From Paraphaeosphaeria minitans (lineage: Eukaryota; Ascomycota; Dothideomycetes; Pleosporales; Didymosphaeriaceae): a DNA stretch of 64,000 nucleotides. A program made the position numbers and the translations under genes. The stretch spans positions 1,116,001 through 1,180,000 of the forward strand of contig WJXW01000010.1 of NCBI GenBank assembly GCA_015832175.1, read 5' to 3'. The notes under the pieces are model-generated. The model did not search any database. It saw nothing but the letters and a program-made list of their open reading frames with translations, and was not told where the DNA came from. Of the stretch, positions 21,544 to 33,952 are shown one piece after another (position 1 is the stretch's first letter; every line of letters starts with the position of its first letter).

Positions 21544-23914
21544 CTACTGATCAATCACCCCCTCACCAATCAGTTCATCCTCCAGACCCACCCAATACCT
21601 AATCCAATTGAAAATATGCTCATGCCAGACCAGACTATTATCCCTGCCCACAACCCAATGTCCCTCGTCGGGAAAGTGCAAGAACCGCGACGCAACACCC
21701 AGACTCTGCAGCACATTGAACAGCGCAACGCCATCTGATTGGACGACGCGATAATCGAGATCATCTATTCACGTAATCAGCGCCGTCCCGGCCGTTCAAA
21801 AACCCAGGAAAAAGGAAGTAAGGAAGGGACTCACTATGCACGATGAACTGCGGCGTGCTAAAGTTCTTCGCGTGCGTCATCGGATCCCACACGGCATAGT
21901 TCTCGCGGTCATCCCACAGCGTGCCATTCTGGTCGTGCTGGATGAACCACAGCTCGTCGGTCGCATATGCGCCGAACTGGTTGCTCTTCCCGTCGTGGCT
22001 GACCAGCGCTTTGAACTTGCGCCCGAGAGCGTGGCCCTGGATCCAGTTGATGGAGAAGGCGCCGAAGGATGCGCCAGCGGCAACAGCACGGTTGGTATCC
22101 ACGTAATCAACGTTCTCTTCGATGTGGGAAAAGAGGGCTTCGAAGTCGCGGTACGGCGTGCCGGCCCAGTTGTTCGTGATGGCATCCGTAAAGTTTTGCC
22201 CGTACGACGGCGTCCCCGTGAACTGCGGGACAAACACAACAAACCCCTGCTCCGCCCAGAGACGCAGGTTCCAGCGGGTTGACCATGTGTCGCCCTGGGA
22301 GGACTGCGGACCGCCGTGGATCATGAAGACCATGGGCCACTTGGTGTCGGTGGTGAAATTGGAAGGGTAGTACACGAATGTCTGGATTTGCGAGCCATCG
22401 CCGCCGGTGTACCAGAAGTTGGTGGTAGAATTAGGAAGGAGGCCGGCGAGCTCGTTGTCTACGGTGTGCGCGCTGAAGAGGATTCTGGGGGAGCTCGAGG
22501 GGCCTTGGGTGTAGAAGATCTTGGAGGACCAGGTGGAGGAGGCGGAGATGAGGGCTTCGCCTGAGGGGAGGAGAGTAAAGTCGGCGAGGTTAGGCGAGGC
22601 GCCGGTGATTTTCTTGGGTGTGAATGAGGCTTCGGCGTCAGCGGGGACAATGTACAGCCGGTTTGCGGCGTAGAGCTCGGAAACGACCCAGAGGTCTTTG
22701 CCGTCGTGGCTCCATGCTATACTGGAGGGGCTCGAGTCCCAGTCTTCTGCTACGGTCGAAACTTCAGCGTTCAGTCCGTCAATGCTGGCGACGTAGAGTT
22801 TGAAGCGGTCCGACTCGTACGCGATGCCGTCCTGCTGGGCATATGCGAGCTTCTTTCCATCAGGAGACCAACGGGGCGAGGCGGATCCACCTTGAGCATT
22901 TTCAGGCGCAGAGCTACCGGGACCATTAACGGCAACTGGGGCTTCGGATGCATCATGAGGAACAATGTAGATGTAGCTTGCCGTGTAGTTGGCCTTGGGA
23001 AGCTCGGGCGCTTTGGTCAGGAAAGCAACCGTGCAGCCGTCTGGGGAGATATCATAGTCGCCTGAGTCGCCAAAGGGTTGCACAGGTGTCTCTGGGCGCG
23101 TAACGGAACCGTTGACCCCCACGAGCAAATTCTTCAGATCGCCCTCAAGCGAGAGTCCGCCATACCCGGAGGAAAGCACACCAGAGAAGACGGCATACCT
23201 CTCTGCAGTGATGTAGGTGTCCCAGTGGCGGATGAAGTTGGCATTGTAGACTTGGCCAGTGCTCTTCGCCGCGGTAACGAGCTCCTCGTTGTACGCTGAG
23301 CCGTTCTTGTATGCGAGCGAATTGACTGCAAAGTGGATTGCACCAGATTCTGTCTGGACAGCCTTGAGGCCTGAGAACGGGGCATTCAGAGATGCGACAA
23401 GTTTGCTGAAAAGGTGTCAGTTCGCATGTTTGGTGTTCTTCTTTCCGCTGCGACTTACGGTGCAAATTCCTCTCCAAAATCAGCCATGTAGAGCGTTACA
23501 CCGCCAGGAACCTCATCGTTCGTTCCGTTGATGTACAGAACACTGGTGTTCGTAGCACCAACCCACACGACCTCTGAGACACCAGAGTCGATGGGTGCCT
23601 CGCTGACGTTCCCGCTCTTCACATCGAGGAAGTGCCAGGTGGTCTTCGACTTGCCGGCGGTCCAATTGTAGCTCGTCGAGGAGAAGAGGGCCAATTCCTG
23701 CACTCCAATCAGTTTTCCGCGGAGCATTTCCAACGCTTTTTCTCTTACTCCGCTGGGATTGACATTCGCGTTGCTCCGGCGAGGTGCCGCGAGCATGCCC
23801 CTAGGAAATCAGTCCGTATGGCCAACACAACACCGACAACACATACTCCACATCGAATGCATGCACCTGCTTCACAAGCAGGGCAGCGCCCAGAACAGCT
23901 TTCCACAAAGCCAT
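21544..23914 (-). CDS. dpp5: Secreted dipeptidyl-peptidase V (S9 prolyl oligopeptidase family)
   Basis: Exons 23914-23847, 23800-23459, 23405-21835 and 21764-21544, 733 aa, close to the ~720 aa of Aspergillus DppV. Exon 1 is almost exactly a signal peptide (MALWKAVLGAALLVKQVHA). The middle is a WD-like beta-propeller (PRWSPDGKKLAY, IAWSHDGKDLWVV). The C-terminal alpha/beta hydrolase starts at MVFMIHGGPQSSQGD. The catalytic triad is visible: Ser583 in GASFGAF (the family often has GASYGGY), Asp664 in NDLDYRV and His696 in FPDEGHWV. Several N-glycosylation sequons (NGSV, NYTAS, NFTT, NGT) fit a secreted enzyme. It removes dipeptides from extracellular peptides and probably serves nitrogen acquisition. 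An oligopeptide transporter lies about 5 kb away on the other strand. Confidence 0.95.
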
Positions 23915-24498
23915 TGTAACTCAATTGACTGTCGACACTCTCGCGCGAAAATCTCAGGGCAGCTGCAGGTCTAAAGGAAGCTCCGCACAGCTCCTCCGCA
24001 AGCTACCCATGACGTGGTTTTGTGTGTTCCTGGCCATCGGGTAATCGTTCTGCACCATGTTCAGGATGTGTGATGCCAATACGATGCCAAGGCTGTTGGA
24101 AGGTTGCTTGCTGGTGGCACCTGCTGCATTTGGTTGCATTGCCCAGCCAAAACTCTGGGCTTTGATGACATCCGCGAAAGATTGCGGATGTAGCTCGTGA
24201 TATGCTTCCTACAAGCGGCCGTTACCCAGTCGTGTAGGAAGGTCAGGACCGCGCGGTTGACTGGACGGACTCCCACCTTCCTGGAGTAGTTCGAGCGCGA
24301 GGGTTGGCGTGCTGGTGAATTGATACGGGGAACTTGGCGCGAGCGGCGCGGTTGATGTTGTGCATCCTCGCTGCCCAGGGACGTTGAAGTTGGTCCGTCA
24401 TGTAATTGATTGCCATCTTTCGCTGTGATGCAATTCTTGCTACATTGGACATCTGGCACGACATCAACCGTCATGCTGGACGCCTATACGTACGTAGT
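23915..24498. promoter_or_regulatory. Intergenic region upstream of DPP V
   Basis: About 580 nt containing the DPP V promoter and the 3' flank of the MFS gene. No recognisable element was found. Confidence 0.4.
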
Positions 24499-26513
24499 TC
24501 ATGTCCCGCCCCAACTTGCACCTCCGCCGCCGATACCTGTACTTCCGATATTCGAACTCAGTCTTCTGAATCCCACACCCATGCCTACAGGCACCGAACT
24601 TCTCCTTCTCACACTCCGTCGCGAAACTGTTCTGTCCAGTCCTGCACTGCTGGTTGTACCGCGTCGCCCATCATGTCGCTCCTGTGGACTCTCACTTCCG
24701 AGATACTCCTCGTCATCAGTGCTCATCGCTTCGCTGTCTCTTGTTCTGGCGTGCGAAAGCAGATTCGTCGGCTCGCCGTAGTCAGACTCGGAAACGGCGG
24801 CTAAATCTTGCGATATAATAATGTCATCCGAAGGTGCTGTTGCAGACACCACGCTATCGGCGTCCGAATCTGGATCGTCGCCAAAGCCCTTGCCTTCAAC
24901 TAACCAGAACGTGGGTATGCATGCCAACAGCGAGATAAAAGACAGGGCCCAGAAGGGTATGATCATGTACCCTTTTTTCAGGCTCCACGTGAAGAGGCTC
25001 CCGGTGAACAACGGCCCCAATGCGCGTCCTACAGCCGACACGCTTGTCGCAAAACCATTGAGGGTGCCTAGAACACGTAGACTCGTTGCACTGTTCGTAA
25101 GCATGATGGTTGACGTTGGGAACGCAAAAGTGCCTCCAAATCCACGGACGATGAGGATTGCGACCATTACAACCTCCTTTGTTGTTTGATCGGGTATCAG
25201 GGTAACGAATGGTGTTACGAAGTACACGACCGGAAATATCAAGAACGCAATCCGGAGACAGTACAGGACGCCCCATTTTCGTGCGAGGTATGGGAAAACG
25301 AGAAACTGGGTAAGCATCGAGGCAACCGCAAATATCGTGAACATGGCTCCGATTCGCCTGGAATCGATCCCGAAGCCACCAGAAAACTTGAATGGCAGCG
25401 AGACATTCGGATCGTCTATAGACATGGGTGGATGGTGAAGCAGGACCGGAATGATCTGTAGCCGGGTCAGTAAACAGCACTGAGAATGGAGTCGATGTAG
25501 TTTACCTGGTCATAAGCAAGTGTGTAAAAGGCCAGTAGAGTATATACGACTAGGATTAGGACAGTCTGATAGGTGAGTACGTCGCCCAGTTTTGGGCGGC
25601 CTTCGTCTATTGGCGTATCCGTTCCATTGGGTCCAGCTTCCTCGTCCCTGATCACCTTTGCCTGACCAAGGAGCGGTTCTTGCTCGGAATTGATCTTTTT
25701 CTGCTTCTTAGATATGTGCAATACTTTTCGGACGAAGAATGTGATTCTGGCACCGATTATCAAACCAAGATCACGGTCGTACTTCCTCTTCTCCAATGAT
25801 TCCTTTCCAGATCAGCTTTGTATGCACCTCTGTGTGGAGCCTCTTTACCTTCAAAAACAACCATCCCGTGACAATTCCAATAGTGAACAAGGCAGCCGCA
25901 ACCAGATTTGGAGGGCTGTACGGAAATCGCTCGAAAAACGAGCCACCATGAGGCTTGCGTGGGTCCACTCGCAGAGGATTCGAAAGCGCCCCGCCCAATG
26001 TCGGACCGAAAATGGCACCGATGGTATAGACCAGAGGCATGATACTGAAGGCCCTAGGTTGCAGCTCTTTCCACGGACACAGCTCTGCCACTGTCGTCCG
26101 CAATATTCCCACGTTCCCGTTGCCCAAGCCTTGCAGTGCGCGAGCGGTGATGGCCATGGGAAGCGACGTCGAAAACCCGAACAGCAGCATGCAGACCATG
26201 GTGTTGAAGAGGCCGATGAGTATAACTGGCTTCCTGCCCCAGCGATCCGAGGCGGCGCCCCATGGTATGCCGGTCACGGCCTGCGCGATGGAGAAGACGG
26301 CCGAGGTGAAGCCAGCCCAGCGCGCGATGTCGTTCTCAGGCACGCCGAAGCTCTCCATCATCTCGGGGATGTATGGGAAGACCGAAGTCAGCGCAATGGG
26401 TTCGGCGAAGCGGCATATTGCTGTCCCAGTTAGTTTACACGCGAAGACTAGAGGCGGTAAGGGTTCTCACACAGGATGGCGAGCTGCTTCACTGGTAGGC
26501 GGCGTTCTATCAT
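24499..26513 (-). CDS. MFS transporter, DHA1/ZIFL-like (YCR023C-type)
   Basis: Exons 26513-26471, 26420-25849, 25802-25506 and 25455-24499, 622 aa; all junctions keep frame. It begins MIERRLPVKQLAIL and continues ICRFAEPIALTSVFPYIPEM, typical of fungal/plant ZIFL-like MFS proteins. The MFS motif GAASDRWGRKPVILIG lies between helices 2 and 3, and ARALQGLGNGNVGILRT follows. Two blocks of six helices are split by a hydrophilic loop with EPLLG. The tail of about 120 residues is Ser/Asp- and Arg-rich and likely phosphorylated. Relatives export drugs, organic acids or metal chelates; the substrate here is not determined. The start is set by the CACCATG context and the short first exon with GTGAGA donor. 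Confidence 0.9.
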
Positions 26514-27136
26514 GGTGGCGCGCGGTGTAGCAGCAGAAGACGCATGCTAGAAGGCAGTCGGCAGCGGGAGGGAAAGGAGGAGGGAGTGAGCGAATGACGG
26601 AGTGAAGGCGACGTCGAGTCAAGCTTCGATGCGCCCTCCTGCACGCACTGCACCCCGAAATCGCGTCCGCCCCGCTCTTTTCCGTCATCAGCCATCACGC
26701 GCCATCTGCTCACTCCGCCCATTCGATTCAAACTTTGCGAGGCTCGCCGTTGCGATGCCGCCTTTACCGCCTTGAAGCTTGTTCATGCTTGTTGCGCGCT
26801 GATGGGAGGTGAGACGATATGTGGATGATGTTGGGTTCACGGGGCCAGGAGGAACAACCACAGCTTCCTCGCAGCAGCGACAGGCAGGGCCATGCAAGCG
26901 CATGCAGGCAACGTCAATCTCCCGTCAGCACCATAACCCACAACACACTCCAGGAGATTCTATCTACTATAATAAAAGTAGCGATGCTGATTGACACAAT
27001 TGAATATGCGGGGAAGCGAATCGGCGGTCCCACACGTTCCTTGACGGCCGCCACGGCAGCCACGCGCCGCTGGGCTGGCCTTGGCTACGAGTACTCCGTC
27101 AACTCTTATTCCGAGTCACTTCACTCCGTGTTCCTA

Positions 27137-27290
27137 CCGTAGAGTTTTTCTGATGCCGGTTGAGCTAATGATAAACGCTCTAATCAGGAAACAGAATAGA
27201 TCGTGAAAGCGGGTCGAAAGAGAACGTACAGCTTGTATAATTGGATGCAAGGTGCGATCTAGCTCAACCGGCAGTAGAAAAACTCTACGG
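27137..27290. mobile_element. MITE, Tc1/mariner-like (TA target duplication)
   Basis: A 154-bp non-coding element bounded by ~31-bp terminal inverted repeats at 27137-27167 and 27260-27290 that match at about 29 of 31 positions. Both ends read CCGTAGAGTTTTTCT inwards and then TGCCGGTTGAGCTA. It is flanked on both sides by the dinucleotide TA (27135-27136 and 27291-27292), the hallmark of Tc1/mariner insertion. The internal ~92 bp encode nothing, so it would need a transposase supplied in trans. Confidence 0.88.
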
Positions 27291-27450
27291 TATACCTATT
27301 GGTACTTCAGGCCAGAGGACGACTTGAGAGATACCCAGTTTTCCAACCTCACAGAGTGATCTTGAGTCTTTGCTCAGACTGATCCCACTGCCACCATTAG
27401 GTACCAGCGTATCGATCCCACTACCTACCTAGGTACCGCTGCCACTGGAC

Positions 27451-27548
27451 ATTACTAACGCACTCTATCCAGCTCGCATCAAGTCTACTGCCACCACTAC
27501 TGCTATTGCTACTAGATATTACTAACGCACTCCTATCCAGCTCGCATC
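27451..27548. repeat. Direct repeat pair (~31 nt, period ~67)
   Basis: The block ATTACTAACGCACTC(C)TATCC followed by AGCTCGCATC occurs at 27451-27480 and 27518-27548, with looser similarity (CTGCCAC, GGTACC) between and before the copies. Confidence 0.8.
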
Positions 27549-28563
27549 GATCCCGTCAGCCCAACGCATCGGCAATGGCACGGCTCGACTGATCTCGCTG
27601 CTGCGCCGTGAGATGCGACTGCATGCAGACACCCATCGAGACCTCTACCATAATCGTAGAAGAAAGGTGCAAGCTGTGCACTGTGCAGAGCTTTGCGGCA
27701 CAACCACCAAAAAGCTTATCGGCTCGCACAACGCTTATCACAACATAGTGGGCGCGTATTGCGTGCCAGTCCGGACCTCTCGTGCTTTATCCAAGTAGGG
27801 CACTGTATTGCCGTTGACCCTAGCACCGGCAAAAGAGCCTTCCTGTTCGGGAACCGTGAACTTACGACATCACTCCCAAGTCACGGCAAGGCTGGCACGA
27901 CAAGTACATTGCAAGCGGACAGGAGTTCAGCCTCCATTATGTCGATTAGCAACCTTCTGTACCTTCTTCAAAGCTCTTGGGATTGTAACTTCGTTGCAAC
28001 CAATCTCAGGAGATGCACATTTCCTCTTGCAATGCCCTATACGTCTACACCACCCTGGTCGTTACCTCGAACATCGTGGGACCACCATACCATGGCATCC
28101 AATGGCAGTAACTCCCGGCGACCTGGGTGTACCATGCACAGATAATCAGCAACCTCGTCTGCACGCACCAAGTATATGCTGCTTGCACTTGACCTCGATG
28201 ATAATTGCCCCACTGTCTCGCGCGTCCGCTTCGTCCGTCTATATAAAGCTTGTTTCATGCCTGTGAAGCTTGATTATCCGCTTGCTCACTGCAAATACCA
28301 TACCTTGCATACCAGATGATTCTACGAGATCTAGTGCGATCAACGAGGGAGTTTTGAAAGGCATAAAGCAGGTCGATCAGATCCTCGTCCGACAGACGAC
28401 CCTGTCCCGCAAGACCCCACCACTGTGATACGGAACCACTTCGTGGGACTTTTGCATCTTCTTCAACCCTAACCTGGTCAAGGATAGTTACCGTCAACCC
28501 AATCACTGTCCAAGACCTATATCTTCCTTCGCCTCATTTAACGCATACGAACAAACTCCAAAA

Positions 28564-31372
28564 ATGGCTGACCGCGCTACTGAGAAGGCCCCAGTGGTCG
28601 AACGAACGGGCGTGCACGGCACATATCCTGGACCTCTGCAAAAGCTCCCGGATTATGCGGACGAGGTAATCACCAAAGTCGAGCACGATCTCGTCATCAC
28701 TGGCAACGATCTTGCTAAAGTACAGGAAGCCGCAAAGGAACTGGGTTTGGAAGAGACGAGGCAAGTCCTGCGCGATGTCGTCCAGATTCATGAGAATGAT
28801 CAAAACTTTCCGATTCAGGTCCTTCAGTCTATGAAAGATTTTTTAGCCAACGATAATATCCTCGACAATCCGGATAAATATGAGACACTCATCGCTGAGA
28901 TGAGGGTGGAGGCTGCTCTTATCAAAGATGACAGCGCTTACCCAGAAGTTCGAGCGGTAAGTCCTGGCGGCATCTATATATACGTCCTCCTGCTATGTAG
29001 TATTAATGAACATTTCAAAATCATTCCGTACATGTGCAGACAATGACTAACTAGTACTTTAGGTCGTTGACAACACTGATGACCCTACACTGCCATGTTC
29101 TACCATCCGCGCCTGGACGATCGGCATCATTTATGTCTCAGCAGGCGTTCTTATTAATCAGCTCTTCTACATTCGCCAGCCTTCCATCACCCTGGAGTCC
29201 AACGTTGCCCAGTTGTTAGCCTATCCAGCAGGCAAGGCCTGGGAAGCCTGGGTCCCATCCCGGGAGTTCAAGCTCTTCGGACAAACGCACAACCTCAACC
29301 CCGGCAAGTTCAACAAGAAAGAGCATATGCTGATCACAATCATGGCTAACGTCGGATTTACCACGCCGTACACCACCGACATAATTTTTGTCCCAGTTTC
29401 TCCCGCAATATTTCAACCAGAGATACGCTTCCCAGTTCTCTTATCAAACTCTGATTACTCTTGGCACCAACTTCATTGGGTATGGGATCGCGGGCTTGAC
29501 ACGCCAGTTCTTGGTGTACCCAGCGCACTGTGTTTGGCCTGCGAGTCTTGTCACAATCGCGCTGAGCCAGTCGTTCCACACGGAATCGGATCTCCCGGTA
29601 CTCGGACCCTTCAAGAGCATCTACAGTACCACTAGGTTGAAACTATTCACCTTAGCGTTCTTTGGAATGTTTGTGTATTTTTGGTTCCCGGGATACATCT
29701 TTCAGGCTCTGAGCTTCTTCAGCTGGTTGTCTTGGATTGCACCAGACAATTTGAACTTGGCAACCATCACGGGAATGAACAATGGTCTAGGTGAGCGTTA
29801 TCTTGCCCAGCTGAGGCAATTCCTCTCGATTGCGCAGTATCCCATCCTACAGACCGTGTCATGCACTTCCCCATGATAACAATGTCGGCTGCTGATTTCT
29901 ACCGACCCCGTGCTACAGGTGTAAACCCACTCCCTACATTTGACTGGAACGTGCTTGTTCTCGACCAGGGCAGTTCACCTCTGGTACTGCCATTCTTCTT
30001 CTGGTGGAACGCATTCATCGGGATTGTGACAGGAGCATTTGTCATTCTGGGACTCTGGTACACAAACACATACAATACGGGCTATCTTCCCATCAACACA
30101 CCGCGCGTGTTCGATCACTTCGCGGACTACTACAATGTCAGTCGTGCGATCGATCACCGCGGTATCTTCGACCCCGCGAAGTACGAGGCTTACTCGCCCC
30201 CGTTCTTGTCAGCGGGATATTTGACGGTTTACCTGTATTTCTTTGGGATATACACCTGTGTGCTTACCTGGACATTTCTCTACCACCGCCATGAGATCTG
30301 GAAGGGGCTGAAAAACCTGTTCCGGCGCAGACACAACGTTTTGCACCCAGACGTGCACAACTGTCTCATGAGCAGGTACCCGGAGTGTCCGGAATGGTGG
30401 TACCTCCTCGTGCTCCTCGCATCCATCGGCGTCTCCCTCGGCGCCATCCTCGGATGGCCAACCTACACCTCCGCAGGCGTCGTCTTCTCCGGCATCGCCC
30501 TGTGCCTCGTTTTCGTCGTCCCGGTGGGCATCGTGAACGCCATCACCGGCTTCGAAATCACGCTCAACGTGCTCGCCGAGTTCATCGGCGGCGCCTGGAA
30601 TCAGGGCAACGCCCTGGGCATGAATTACTTCAAGGCGTTCGGCTACGTGACCTGCTCGCACACGCTGCGCTTCAGCAAAGACCTCAAGCTCGCGCATTAT
30701 TCGAAGATCCCGCCAAGACACACGTTCGCGGGACAGATGGTTGCGACGTTGGTCGCGAGCTTCGTTGCCGTGAGCATCTTGAACTTCCAAATGACGCAGA
30801 TCCCAGGCGTGTGTACCGCGACGCAGAAAGATCACTATACATGTCCGGGCATCAACCAATTCTTCACGGCGGCAGTGTTGTGGGGCACCGTCGGGCCCAA
30901 GAAGGTGTTTGGCAGCGGCGGCATGTACACGGCGTTGCTGGTCGGGTTCCCAATCGGCGTCATTGTCCCGCTTGCCGTCTACTTCGCGCGGAGATACTTC
31001 CCGACGCAGAGGTGGCTGAGGGACATCCATCCACCGGCTTTCTTCTACGGAAGCATTTACTACGCCCCGTACAATTGGAGTTACCTTTGGCCCGGCGTCG
31101 TGGTGTCGTACTTGTCGCATATCTGGCTCAAGACAAGGCATACCGCCTTCTGGGCAAAGTACAACTACGTTCTCTCTGCGGCGTTCTCGTCCGGCGTTGC
31201 CATCGCTGCCATCGCTGCCATCGTCATCTTCTTTGCTCTGCAGATGCAGCACGTGAGTATTGACTGGTGGGGAAATAATGTCGTTGCGCAGGGCTGCGAG
31301 GACACGCCGTGTGTGAGGCACGTGTTGGGGGAGGGGGAGTACTTTGGGCTGAGGATGGGGGAATTTCACTGA
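28564..31372 (+). CDS. OPT-family oligopeptide transporter (one-base frameshift in exon 2)
   Basis: Exons 28564-28956, 29063-29790 and 29919-31372. The start ATG has the context CAAAAATGGC. Family motifs read in order: HNLNPGKFNKKEHMLITIMA, NVGFTTPYTTDII, QFLPQYFNQRYASQFSYQ, LTRQFLVYPAHCVWPASL, GLGVNPLPTFDWN, ITGFEITLNVLAEF, GNALGMNYFKAFGY, and a C-terminal HHPPAF-type stretch (RDIHPPAFFYGS). About 14-16 hydrophobic helices are present. The reading frame breaks at the T5 run 29385-29389: the upstream frame gives TTDIIFVPVSP, while dropping one T gives TTDIILSQFLPQYF and a total of exactly 858 codons. No intron can remove the break, because the conserved residues sit on both sides. Either an assembly indel or a very recent loss. 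The protein would import tetra/pentapeptides or glutathione-like substrates with protons. Confidence 0.88.
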
Positions 31373-32770
31373 ATTCCTGGCACGGGCTGCAGTCCAAGTC
31401 AACGCAGCTCGGTCGCGGACACACACACGCCCACCTTTTGCAATGTGCTCGCGAACTACCGCTAGAACGCAACTTGTCTGTACGAGACAATTCCTCCTTG
31501 TGATCTGATTCTCTTACCAGGTTGAAGCTGACCAGAGTGTCTGTAGATGTAAGCAATTACATAATCGTTCATCTGATAGGATATAGGAAGATGAGGTGTG
31601 CAGTAATGAGCCCCTGAGGGGATGATCTGACAACGAATTGTAGAAGCACCCCTTGCTATTGTTGGATACGCCGCCATCACCCGCGTAGCCAGTAAGGTGA
31701 CGAAGTACGGTCTGACCCTCCTCGTGGCTTCGGAGTCTTCAGCTCGGTGCCACCCCTTCTGATCCGAATGGTGAACAACGGTGCCGATTATTGCAAGTGG
31801 GCGACGGCAGGCGCCTTGCATGTCTGGACTGCCAATATGGGAGGCAATGTCACTGTTTTTCTCTCTCCGAACAATGAGAAACCGTAGTACGAGAAGGGCC
31901 ATCCTATCATTTCTGGTGTCTTATGTTACGCCTGGATCGGGTATAACGTGCCCATTGCGGCCTGCAATATATCGATGCTGACGAAGAGCCCATCCGGACC
32001 ATCAACAAGGACAGGGCTGCCGGGAAGTGCGACGAGCACATTGAAAGTGGCCATGACGGTGAACCACCATTCAAGCTGGCCATGCAACCAGAGCCTATGG
32101 GCAGATTCGCCGTGTGGGTTACACACGATCCTAGATGTGTAGTTAGCGTGATCCGGGCGTTGGCGATTTGCTGCTGAAGCCATCGACGGCCTACATTCCG
32201 ATTGTCGCCACTCCTTTGTGCGAACGGCAGCGTTGCCGGCTGATTCAAACCATCACCTTCCGCTTGACCAGCTGTCGGTGACGCGTGCTCCCATGTGCAA
32301 CCACTCCACGTGGGCGGACAGCATCACGAATGACACGCAGCTTCGCCCATCCGCCGTCCGAAGGCAGTCCTCACCAGCAGCTTAGACGCATGCGTCTCCT
32401 GCATCTCGTTGTTGCGACGCTGTTTTTGCGAAAGTCATCGCTTTATCCGAACAGGCATTGTGTGGGGGCTGAATGAAAGCGTTGGCCAAAGTGAAAGGGA
32501 CGCACCAGGCCAACAATGAACCGGCCGCCGATTCACGTCCAGCTCCAACGTTAGATCTCACCCTCACCGCCCTCTCACAGCGCAGCATGAGGGGGCTGGA
32601 TCTTCAATAGGCGACAATACGCTGCGCTCACCGACGTTTGCAATATCCAAGGGAGGCCCACTCACCGATTCCACTTCTCTCGGCGCAGGTCACAGGCGCA
32701 ACTCTCGGTCACACATCTTCCCAATCCATAGCTCCCTCCACACGACGCGCAACTCGGAGCCAAACAAACC
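31373..32770. other. Intergenic region OPT / hypothetical
   Basis: About 1.4 kb without a supported gene or clear repeat. A minus-strand frame at 31462-31902 has no protein-like features. Confidence 0.45.
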
Positions 32771-33511
32771 ATGGATTCAGCAAGCCGAAACACCTCCTCC
32801 TCCTCGCTGTACGACTCGTGCTTGGACCGCGCAGACACGAAGTCGCAACCCATCGACGTCGACCGCCCGGACATTGGCCGTACATCTTCCGCAGAGCATA
32901 ACGCTCTCATGCGCCAAATCATGGCGCCGTGGGGATCCCTCTCTTCGACACCGCCGGCGTGCCGCGCAGTCAGCTACAGCAGCTGGCGTCACTTCTCCGC
33001 CACCTCTTCCAACCACTCCAAGTCCCGCGGCGAGATGACGGCCTCAGCCCTCCTAGGAGAAAACGGTCTCGCGCCCGACTTCAACCCACCGGTGCTGGAA
33101 CGCTGCAATCTCACCATCGCCGAAGAGGTGCTGTGCGGTAATCCCACCGCTGAGCTACCGGAACTCCCCCAGCTTCGCCAACGCAACAGGCATCCACGCT
33201 ATTACCCGCTCTTCCAGCGCACACAGTCCAGTCGGACGAGCTCGACAGGCTCCTGGTCGACGCTCGCGAGTGAGGGTAGCTATCGACCGGGAGCATCGGA
33301 GCCGATCACTTTCAGCAAGCAGATGGTGAGGCCGGCCAGCAAGAGCTCTCTTCTTACGATGAGCTTCAAGGAGCCGCCGAAGGCGTCGCGTTGTACGGAG
33401 CCGCCTAAGGTCGTGCTGGACAAGATTGGGAAGGAGTTCGGGATCGAGAGGTTGAGCATTGACGACTTGCCAGAGGATGCATTCGAGTCGGACAGTGAGG
33501 ACGGCGATTGA
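32771..33511 (+). CDS. Hypothetical protein, Ser-rich
   Basis: A 246-codon ORF without introns, with start context AACCATGG. The composition is Ser/Pro/Arg-rich and mostly disordered, with a central stretch GENGLAPDFNPPVLERCNLTIA that looks more ordered. The C-terminus IGKEFGIERLSIDDLPEDAF then ESDSEDGD is strongly acidic. I recognise no domain. Its GC-rich third codon positions and good start context favour a real gene over chance. It lies on the same strand as, and 440 nt before, the NDUFAF3-like gene. Confidence 0.55.
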   Translation: MDSASRNTSSSSLYDSCLDRADTKSQPIDVDRPDIGRTSSAEHNALMRQIMAPWGSLSSTPPACRAVSYSSWRHFSATSSNHSKSRGEMTASALLGENGLAPDFNPPVLERCNLTIAEEVLCGNPTAELPELPQLRQRNRHPRYYPLFQRTQSSRTSSTGSWSTLASEGSYRPGASEPITFSKQMVRPASKSSLLTMSFKEPPKASRCTEPPKVVLDKIGKEFGIERLSIDDLPEDAFESDSEDGD

Positions 33512-33952
33512 GAAGAGACGAGCGAGAAGAGAGAAATCACCTACGCCACCAATGAAAGCCAAATACCGGTATTCTGTCGTGCCCGATGCGCAGGTCAACA
33601 TTACCTACTCAGACGCAAGGATAGCCACACCGAAGGAGCAGGGTCTAGCCAGCGCTTCATCATGGCCAGGGAGAGTTGGGGCTACAAGCCCTGGGGTATT
33701 TTGGGGACAGGATTACAGCATGCGTACCTCGCATGAAAAGCGTGAGGCTGTTCTTTGTTTGATGGTTTATTCAGGGAACCGCGTCTGGACTCTGCCTCTC
33801 ACACAGCGTTCACGCCCTGACAGCAGAGCGGCCCAAGCTCCCAGATTTGCATTCGATGACGGTGCTTTGGCGGACGTCAGTCCATCTGTTAATTCTGTAC
33901 ATAGCTGCATCTACCTACTTAATCGCATAATCGCATAATCACATCACCGGCC
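33512..33952. promoter_or_regulatory. Intergenic region upstream of the NDUFAF3-like gene
   Basis: About 440 nt containing the promoter of the downstream gene. An overlapping frame at 33459-33938 extends across it but is out of frame with the upstream ORF and has no features. Confidence 0.35.

Larger units (their letters stand above)
26514..28563. other. Intergenic region with MITE and direct repeats
   Basis: About 2 kb between the divergent MFS and OPT genes. It holds a 154-bp MITE (27137-27290), a direct repeat pair (27451-27548) and CCTA motifs. The promoter of the OPT gene lies in the right part. Open frames in 27690-28270 have no protein-like features. Confidence 0.55.

Noticed and set aside
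29385..29395. OPT frame break explained by an intron
   Set aside because: The only GT-AG pairs that bridge it are under 50 nt and would delete the conserved NVGFTTPYTTDII motif.
30209..31426. A 405-codon minus-strand frame opposite the OPT gene
   Set aside because: It mirrors GC-rich codons of a clear OPT exon, and its composition (His/Arg/Glu/Asp mix) is typical of an antisense shadow.
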